From: Hymenobacter metallicola
GTDB lineage: Bacteria > Bacteroidota > Bacteroidia > Cytophagales > Hymenobacteraceae
Direction of reading: 5' to 3'
Length of the DNA stretch: 64,000 nt
Assembly (NCBI RefSeq): GCF_004745645.1
Contig: NZ_SRMB01000003.1
Coordinates: forward strand, 434,001 to 498,000
In this document: piece after piece, positions 43,052 to 50,900 of the stretch
Numbering within the stretch: position 1 is the first letter of the stretch
Layout: each line of letters begins with the position of its first letter
Program-made: the position numbers and the translations under genes
Notes under the pieces: generated by a model
Databases searched by the model: none
What the model saw: the letters and a program-made list of their open reading frames with translations, nothing else
What the model was told of the DNA's origin: nothing

Positions 43052-43915
43052 TTAGCGGCCCTGCTCCAAGCGCCGCACCCGCTCCAGCAAGTTCTTCAAA
43101 TCCGCTTCCAGGGCGGCCACCTTGGGCTCGGCGGCCACCTCGGCAATGGGCAGGTGCCAGCTCAGCCGGCCCTGCACGCTCCACATCTCCAGAATATCGG
43201 CCGGGTCTACCTCCCTATCGGCTACGTCGGCAGCCTCCGCCTTGAGCAGCAGTACGCCGGCCGGTTGGGCTGGCCGGAACACGCGCCGCACCAACACGGC
43301 ATCCCTTGTTATTACTACGCCTAGCCGGCCATTCTCAATAGTTGTGGCACTTGCAAAACGTCCAATTACCCAATCCTGAACCGCCAATGTGGGCAGCATA
43401 CTTGCGTCGGCCACTTGGAAGCAGCGGAAAGTACCTCCTTGTACTTCCGGCAAGGCCAGGGCCATGACTGGCAGAGCTTGGTAGAATTTTGAATCGGTAC
43501 GAAGACGCGGGTACTGGTGGAGATGCTCTTCCCCTATCATATGAATAGCAGACGCACCGAGCCTATCCGTGGTTACCACCCGGGGCATCGGGCGCTGCGC
43601 TTCCCCATACCGCACCGGACCATCTTCCTGGGCCAGTGCTATTGCGGGGCGGTCTTCTTCAGTTCCGTACTCCTTAACAGTGCTAGAAATCTCAGAAACG
43701 GGCTCAGGCTCGTGACTAGGATTGGTAAACAACCAATTCAAGTCGACCCCTCTGGCATGCAAAAAATGAATAAATTCTTTGGGTAAGCCCTCTTTCCGCC
43801 CATTTTCCAACTGGCTAATGTCACGTTGGGACAAACCGCTGGCTTGGGCCATTTCTAGCTGAGTCATTTTAAATTCCTGACGAATAGTGCGCAGTTTGCC
43901 AGGAATCCACTCCAT
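43052..43915 (-). CDS. XRE-family regulator with S24/LexA-like C-terminal domain
   Basis: A 287-residue putative repressor. The N-terminal helix-turn-helix (residues of about 5-60) reads KLRTIRQEFKMTQLEMAQASGLSQRDISQLENGR. A linker leads to an S24-like fold (about 150-260): FRCFQVADASMLPTLAVQDWVIGRF, where ASM occupies the Ser position of the usual GDSM. The Lys expected in the VxVKR stretch is Arg (AVLVRRVF), so self-cleavage is doubtful. A coiled coil (VAALEADLKNLLERVRRLEQ) ends the protein. It is divergent from the RHS genes, and a palindrome lies 38 bases upstream of its start. Confidence 0.85.
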   Translation of the reverse strand: MEWIPGKLRTIRQEFKMTQLEMAQASGLSQRDISQLENGRKEGLPKEFIHFLHARGVDLNWLFTNPSHEPEPVSEISSTVKEYGTEEDRPAIALAQEDGPVRYGEAQRPMPRVVTTDRLGASAIHMIGEEHLHQYPRLRTDSKFYQALPVMALALPEVQGGTFRCFQVADASMLPTLAVQDWVIGRFASATTIENGRLGVVITRDAVLVRRVFRPAQPAGVLLLKAEAADVADREVDPADILEMWSVQGRLSWHLPIAEVAAEPKVAALEADLKNLLERVRRLEQGR

Positions 43916-44273
43916 GTTTTTTGTTAAAAATCACATTCAAAATTTGGATATCATTCTATTATTGAATAGAATTGTATCCTCTACTTGTAACAAATATGCT
44001 TATCCCTGTTGCCCAATGCAAGTAATGACTATGTACTGCTAGGTGCTTTATCGGAAGAGGTCTGCTCAATGGACCTTTTCTATTGTCTTTCTCTTATTTG
44101 GCAGCTGCCAGGCTTCCAGTAAGCTTTCATATTTAAATCAGTCTTACTTAGCTAGTAAGGCTGCCTAGCCACTGTGTGGCTGCCCCGCCCCTTCCTACTA
44201 CTATCCTATTTGCGCTACTCTCCTATGGCTTTGTGTCCTAGGCTGCCTTGTTCTGTCCTTTACTGTATATCCT
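43916..44273. other. A+T-richer divergent spacer between the regulator and the RHS genes
   Basis: This 358-base stretch has no ORF of note. It is visibly more A+T- and pyrimidine-rich than the flanks and holds the palindrome at 43953-43972. No exact TAnnTTTG element in plus orientation was found before the RHS gene at 44274. Confidence 0.6.
43953..43972. promoter_or_regulatory. palindrome ATTCTATT-ATTG-AATAGAAT, candidate operator
   Basis: Perfect 8-base arms with a 4-base spacer, 38 bases upstream of the XRE regulator. A related half site (CATTCAAAATTTGG) lies between it and the gene. The position fits autoregulation by the adjacent repressor. Confidence 0.45.
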
Positions 44274-47200
44274 ATGAACCCACATTTCTACTCAATCTGT
44301 GCTTTTAGATGGCGCTACCCCCTGCTTTTAGTGCTTTTCCTATTAGCGAGGCTTCCTGTTACGGCCCAGTCGACGGAGCGCTTAAGCGTTGGTACCCCAC
44401 CACCACCGGAAGCGGCTGCACTGGGCAAGTTCTCAGAAATCCCGGTTAGTTTATACTCTGGGGTTCCCAGTATTACAATTCCCATTTACGAAGTACAGCT
44501 TCGCGGCCTTACGCTGCCCATTAGTTTAAACTATCATGCTAGTGGGGTGCGGGTGACAGAAATAGCCAGCTCCGTAGGGCTGGGCTGGGCCTTGCAAGCA
44601 GGCGGCAGCATTTCCTCGACGGTTCTGGGAAAGGATGACTTTTCTCCCACCGGCTACGCTAATGGCGCCTGGCCTATCCCCAAAGACCGGCCTTTGAGCC
44701 CTCTGTATACCAGCAATGACTACCTGTTCTGCATGAGGGCAACGGGTACCTCTCCGGCCGGTACCCCCCCATTTGTGTACACCTCCAGCTTCGATACCCA
44801 ACCCGACCTATTCTACTACAGCATGTGCGGGCGTAGCGGCAAGTTCTTCCACACCCAAGAAGGCAACACCCACCCCGTGCCCTATGAGCCAATAACGATT
44901 GAACGTGGCAATGGCTACACCATCGTGGATGAAAAAGGCAATCGGTTCTTTTTCCAGAGTCAGGAAATAGCCACAACCTACATCATTCGTCACGGCGGCC
45001 GCTCATCCCCGCAGGATGACTACGCGCCCAGAGCCACCGTCTTTTACTTATCGCGCGTGGAAACACCTAACCACGAGAGCATTACGCTGGCCTACGACAC
45101 CTTATCGTATAGCTATAACAGCTTGGGCAGCTACACGCGCTACCGTACGTCGGGCAACAGCCCGGGCTGCGCCGATAAACAGCCGACATCTACCGAGAAC
45201 CATACTCGGGTAGCAGGCCTACGCCTCAGCGCTATTCGCTCGAGCCGGGGCGACTGGGTAGAATTTCAGTACAGCACCTGCTACCGGACCGATTTGCCGG
45301 GAACGAAGGCTCTGAAGCAGATCCGGATTCATAAGGGGACTACGGTTCAAGACTTTCAGCTGGGGTTTGGGTATTTCAACATTCCCCAGGCCAAGTCGGA
45401 CTGCGACCGGGCAGCGCTGGTTGAGGGTCCGCCGCAGTGCCGCCTAAAGCTTGTCAGTGTCACGGAGACAGGCAAGCCTAGCTATAAGATTACGTATCGG
45501 GAAGATTTGCCCTTCCCAAGCCGACTAAGCCAGGCCCAAGACCACTGGGGCTACTTCAATAACAACCAGGGACCGTTGTTACCCGCTGAGCCCGGCAAAG
45601 GATTTTACACCGGCGGCAACCGGGAGCCCAACGTAGCGATGATGCAGACTGGCATTATTAAGTCGTTGCGCTATCCCACAGGTGGATGGACGGAATACGA
45701 ATTTGAACCGAACACCTATCAGCACGCGGCTGGCACTGTTACCCGCGACAGCCTGGTTTCGCCTTTGGCTTTTTATGCCGGCCAAGACGATGACTCGACA
45801 CCCACTGCCGGCATCAGCAAGGATACACTGTTAACCTTCACCGTGCCGTCGACAGTACAGCCCTACTCTACTGAAGCGCGCTACAAAACGGGATGCGGGT
45901 ACACCACTCCCCAAGGCTCTCCGCAGTTTTTGGTAGAATTGAGTGGCCCCAATAATTACCGAAGGACCTTCGGCAACTCCCCCAGCACCCTGAATGCAGT
46001 AACCGAACCCCTGGAGCTGACACCCGGAGAGTACACATTGAAAGCTACGGTGTATGGCTACTGCCCAGATGACTTTTTTCGTCTCTCCTGGACTGAAGCA
46101 GTAACCCGAAATGTGCCCGCTGCCAACCGCCTAGCCGGGGGCCTGCGAATACGGGAAATCAGAAGCTTTGCCAGTAAGCATGATGCCGGGCCGCTACGGC
46201 AGCGCTACCTCTACAGCCCCCTGCAAGACTCCACTCTCTCCAGTGGGCGTATCCAGTCTATTCCAACGTATTCTTATAACACAATCGAGAACCGCTATTC
46301 CGCCATTAATGCCTTATCAGTGGAGGGCGAGTGCCGCTACATAGCCCAGTCGTCCAGCAGCATAGAGCCATTGGGCAACATCCAGGGTGGTAACGTGGCT
46401 TATACCTCGGTGCAGGTCTTCAAGGATAAGCGCGGCGAGCATGGTATGACCCATCATCTGTTCTCTTGGAAAGAAGACGAAGCCTCCTACGGACACGGCT
46501 ATCCTTTCACGCCACCTACCAGCTTCGACTGGCAACGAGGCCTGCCGCTACAAGTCACCCAGTATGCCCGCAATGATAACATGGACGGCTACCGGCCTCT
46601 TCATCGGGTTGTCAACCATTATACGCATAATTATACGCCACCTGGCGGAGGCAACTGTGAGGACTGCAGCAACTATACGCTTCCAACTCGCCCGAACGAA
46701 ACCCATGCCGTAGGCCTCAACATTATCGTGCAACGACCAGAATTCTTTTTCCAATCAGGTAGTATCCCATCCGTAATTCCGTCAGAATTTATTCTTCAAT
46801 CATTTAAGTATATATCGGCCTGGAGCTATCTAAAACAGAAGGACGAATATTTCTATCATGCTTCCGATAGTACCAGCTTCCGACTTATCAAAACGCTTTA
46901 TTCGTACGATAACGCCAAGCATGCTCAGCTAACGCGCATTCAAACCCTAACCAGCGCGGGCGATACGCTAACGACCAAGCATTTGTATGCCTTGGATTAC
47001 GATACAAGCCACGTTTCTTCAGCCGAAGCAATTGGGGTTCGGTCCCTAGCTCGTCGCCATATGCTAACCGATGTTCTTGATCAGCAACAATGGCTGCAGA
47101 AGAACCATACGTCTTACCTCATTAGCGGAAAAATAGTCCAGTATCGCAATGGCTTGCCAAGCCTGGATTTGGCCTTGCAGGTAGCCGCCCCGATACCAGC

Positions 47201-47927
47201 CCAGTCATTTATTTCTTCTTCTATCACTGCTGGACGCTTCCAGCACGACCCACGCTACCGGCCCACGCTGTTCTATGAGCGGTTTGACAACCTCGGCAAC
47301 ATCCTGCAAGCTCGTCAGGCGCAAGCGGGCCCACAAAGCTTCTTATGGGGCTACTCGGCGACGCAGCCTATTGCCAAGGTTGTGAATGCGGAGTATAGGC
47401 AAGTGGCTTATACCAGCTTCGAGCCCAACTGCCCCAGCCGGTGGCGATACGCGGCAACGGCGGTAATACCTGGTGGGCACACGGGCCGCTATGGCTACCA
47501 GTTGCTCCACCCGATACAGTGCGACTCCCTCCCGGCTGGTGCATACCAACTCTCGCTCTGGGCCAGTAGCAAACCACAGATTTATCAGAATGGCATCCTT
47601 TTACCGGAACTCCATCAACAGGCTCCCAGCGGTGCTGATGCAAATGGTCTTCGACAATTCAGCTATACCCTACAGCTCAACGAAGCCCAAAATAGAATAC
47701 TGCTGCTAGGTAGCCAGGCGCTGCAGTTGGATGAGCTTCGCCTCTTGCCTGTTGGGGGGCAGCTTACTACCTATACCCACGACCCTTTAACGGGCATTAC
47801 GTCGCAAACGGATGCGACCGGCCGCACTACCAGCTACGAGTATGACTCACTCGGCCGGCTGGAGCGCACCCGCGATGAGCACGGGAATATTCTTCGCCAG
47901 CAGGAATACTACTACGCGCGGCCTTAA
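44274..47927 (+). CDS. secreted RHS/YD-repeat protein, first of a pair, without RHS core
   Basis: A 1217-residue protein with a signal peptide (WRYPLLLVLFLLARLPVTAQ). The N-terminal region has the pattern of secreted RHS-type proteins of Bacteroidota: FSEIPVSLYSGVPSITIPIYEVQLRGLTLPISLNYHASGVRV and SSVGLGWALQAGGSISSTV. The long central beta-rich region is not assignable. The C-terminus has two YD-type repeats (YTHDPLTGITSQTDATGRTTSYEYDSLGRLERTRDEHGNI) and ends EYYYARP with no RHS core and no toxin domain. The stop is 47 bases before the next RHS gene, which has its own signal peptide. I infer a shell or surface partner of the following protein. Confidence 0.85.
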   Translation: MNPHFYSICAFRWRYPLLLVLFLLARLPVTAQSTERLSVGTPPPPEAAALGKFSEIPVSLYSGVPSITIPIYEVQLRGLTLPISLNYHASGVRVTEIASSVGLGWALQAGGSISSTVLGKDDFSPTGYANGAWPIPKDRPLSPLYTSNDYLFCMRATGTSPAGTPPFVYTSSFDTQPDLFYYSMCGRSGKFFHTQEGNTHPVPYEPITIERGNGYTIVDEKGNRFFFQSQEIATTYIIRHGGRSSPQDDYAPRATVFYLSRVETPNHESITLAYDTLSYSYNSLGSYTRYRTSGNSPGCADKQPTSTENHTRVAGLRLSAIRSSRGDWVEFQYSTCYRTDLPGTKALKQIRIHKGTTVQDFQLGFGYFNIPQAKSDCDRAALVEGPPQCRLKLVSVTETGKPSYKITYREDLPFPSRLSQAQDHWGYFNNNQGPLLPAEPGKGFYTGGNREPNVAMMQTGIIKSLRYPTGGWTEYEFEPNTYQHAAGTVTRDSLVSPLAFYAGQDDDSTPTAGISKDTLLTFTVPSTVQPYSTEARYKTGCGYTTPQGSPQFLVELSGPNNYRRTFGNSPSTLNAVTEPLELTPGEYTLKATVYGYCPDDFFRLSWTEAVTRNVPAANRLAGGLRIREIRSFASKHDAGPLRQRYLYSPLQDSTLSSGRIQSIPTYSYNTIENRYSAINALSVEGECRYIAQSSSSIEPLGNIQGGNVAYTSVQVFKDKRGEHGMTHHLFSWKEDEASYGHGYPFTPPTSFDWQRGLPLQVTQYARNDNMDGYRPLHRVVNHYTHNYTPPGGGNCEDCSNYTLPTRPNETHAVGLNIIVQRPEFFFQSGSIPSVIPSEFILQSFKYISAWSYLKQKDEYFYHASDSTSFRLIKTLYSYDNAKHAQLTRIQTLTSAGDTLTTKHLYALDYDTSHVSSAEAIGVRSLARRHMLTDVLDQQQWLQKNHTSYLISGKIVQYRNGLPSLDLALQVAAPIPAQSFISSSITAGRFQHDPRYRPTLFYERFDNLGNILQARQAQAGPQSFLWGYSATQPIAKVVNAEYRQVAYTSFEPNCPSRWRYAATAVIPGGHTGRYGYQLLHPIQCDSLPAGAYQLSLWASSKPQIYQNGILLPELHQQAPSGADANGLRQFSYTLQLNEAQNRILLLGSQALQLDELRLLPVGGQLTTYTHDPLTGITSQTDATGRTTSYEYDSLGRLERTRDEHGNILRQQEYYYARP

Positions 47928-47974
47928 TTCTCTCATCACTGCTATTCTGGTTTTGTCGCCTACCATTTTACTCT

Positions 47975-50900
47975 ATGGCTTGTATGCGTATGCCCACTGT
48001 TTTTGGCTTTTTAGTCATTTTATTACTTGCCCTGGGAGCCAATGTCACGGCTCGAGCCCAGGCATTTGAAGGACAAATCCCCGATTCTACTGAACTGCGG
48101 GTTCTGCGCCAATTCTACTATGCAACCAACGGCCCAGACTGGTCCCGGAACGACCATTGGCTGGAAGGAAGCACAGTAGCAAGTGCTGCCACCTGGTATG
48201 GAGTGCAGGTCACGGGAGGCGATGTTACCAGCCTTAGCCTGCCCGCGAATAATCTCTCGGGGCAACTCCCTTCTAGTCTGGGGCAACTCTCGAAGCTACT
48301 ATCCCTGCTACTTAGCGGCAACAACTTGAATGGCCCTATTCCTCTTTCTCTAGGCCAAACCGACCTAAGCAATTTAGACTTGAGTAACTGCCAATTGACA
48401 GGCTCAATACCCGCTGAATTAGGCCGATGCAGCAATATGTCGTTCCTCAACTTAGGTTCCAATCAGTTAATAGGCATTATACCTACCAGTCTGGGCCGCC
48501 TCCGGTTATATCAACTGATACTATCCAATAATAAGCTAACAGGTATAATTCCTAACGCGCTGGGGCGAATCACAACTCTGAGTACACTCCAGCTGAGCCA
48601 CAACAATCTGAAAGGCGCCCTCCCCGACTCACTACAGTTTCTTACTAACCTTACTTACTGCTTTCTGGATCACAATGCACTAACCGGAGACATTCCGGCT
48701 ACTTTAACTCGCTGTTACAATCTCAGTCAATTAGATCTTAGCTATAATAACCTGACGGGAGCACTACCTCACACTTTTACAACTCTGCCACGATTACACG
48801 CTTTAGTTTTAACTCACAATAACTTAACAGCTATTCCTTCTTGGGCAGGGGCAGGAAATATTCCCGGTTTTGTGTTGGCCCAAGAAAACTATCTAGACTT
48901 TGGCTCGATTGAACCAAACTTTATTCGTTCCGGCCAGAGTTGGCCTTCTCAATTCGACTATAGCGCCCAACGAACCGGCTTACCAGATACAGTGAGGGGT
49001 GTGGCTGGTGCCGCGAAAACGCTCCATCGGGGCATGAAGGGCACCCTAAACCACTACCAATGGGAACGTCATATTGGCAATAGTTGGGTGGACGTGCCTG
49101 GGGCAACCGATAGCACACTCACCATAAGTCATCTTACAAGCGCGGACGGCGGACTGTATCGGGTTCGAGTCTGGAACGATATGGCCACATCTTGGGGTCA
49201 TTACACTTATTTGTATACCCGGCCGCAGTATGTGCTAATTGTACCCTACCAGCCCTTGGCTGAAAACTTACCTGTGGACAACGAAACTGGTTATGCAGTT
49301 ACTGATCTTTTAGCGCCCCATGCTTTTACCGGAAGCACTGATTCACTTACCGTCAACTACGTCCGCACTTTCAGTGCCCGGGCTGCCATACCGCAGGCCA
49401 ATAGCTTACGCAAAGCAGCCGTAGATTCGGCGCAAGTTAAAACCGAGTACATCGATGGTCTGGGTCGCCTTATGCAAACGGTACTCCGGCAGGAATCGCC
49501 CCTGCGGCGCGACATTGTGCAGCCCGTTGCGTACGATGATCTGGGCCGGCAAGGGAAGAGCTACCTACCTTACACAGCCGCCACTACCAGCAACGGCACC
49601 TACCGGGCCAATGCAATCCGGGAACAGTACGAATTCTACCATGACTCGCCGCCTGGACCTGGCAGCCCGACTGATGGAATTGCCCGGACTGGCGTTCCGT
49701 ACAGCGAATCGGCTTTCGACGCTTCTCCATTGAATCGAGTAGTGGCCCAGGCGGCACCCGGTGAAGCATGGCAGCTGTCGACCGACCACGTCGTGACCTT
49801 GCAGGAACGGCCTAATACGACAGCCGACGCCGTGCAACGCTACACGGTAGGCTACACAACTCAGGCCGCAGCCCTAACACCCCAGGGCGGGTATGCAGCA
49901 GGCCAATTGTGGGTAAAAGAAACCCGGGACGAGCAACGGGTCCGTACCCTGGAGTTTCAGGACAAGCAAGGTCAGATTGTGCTGAAGCGGGTCGAGACGG
50001 GCACGCCCCAGCAGCAGTCGCCCCAGTGGCTCGACACCTATTACGTCTTCGATGACCTGAACCGGCTGCGGGCTGTTTTGCCACCGAAAGCGGTGGCTCT
50101 GCTTCGCACTCAGCAGTGGCAGGTAACGCCCGCTGTAGAAAATTTGCTATTCCGTTACCGTTACGACGACCGAGGCCGCCTTGCAGCCAGGCAGGTCCCT
50201 GGTACGCAGGGTGAAACTCAATTAATTTATGATCAGCTCGACCGAGTTATTCTGAGTCAGGATGCCGCACAACGGCAACGGCACCAATGGTTATTTACCA
50301 AGTACGACGCTCTGAATCGACCAGTACTCACGGGATTGTGCGTCCGAAATGCAAGTCAGGACTCACTGCAGGCGGAAGCTGGCCGCACCATGGCTCAATT
50401 TGAGCACCGCACTAGCAACAGCCCATATTCTTATACGCTCACCCAGGCCTATCCTCAGCTCACGCCACAAGCGCGCTTCACGGGCGCTCAGGTTCTGACG
50501 ATAACGCACTACGACGACTACAACTTCGACAATGACGCAGCGGGGCAGCCCGATGCCGCTTACGATGCACAATACGACAGCCAGTTTGCAACGGGGCGGG
50601 CGCCCCAGCCGGATACCCGCGTGACCGGGCAAGTAACCCGTACCCGTACGCGCGTGTTGGGAGTGCCAGAGTCCGCACCTGGAGCCTGGCTGACGACCAC
50701 TACATTTTACGACGACCAATCCCGGCCCATACAGGTGCGCATGACCAATGCCCGGGGCGGGGAAGATATCAGCACTACGCAGCTCGACTTTGCCGGCAAG
50801 GTGCTCAAAAGCTATACGGTGCACTCCGACCCGCACACTCTTCCAGTGCCCGTCGCCGTGGCCGAAACCTTTACCTATGATCACACGGGGCGCCTTTTGA

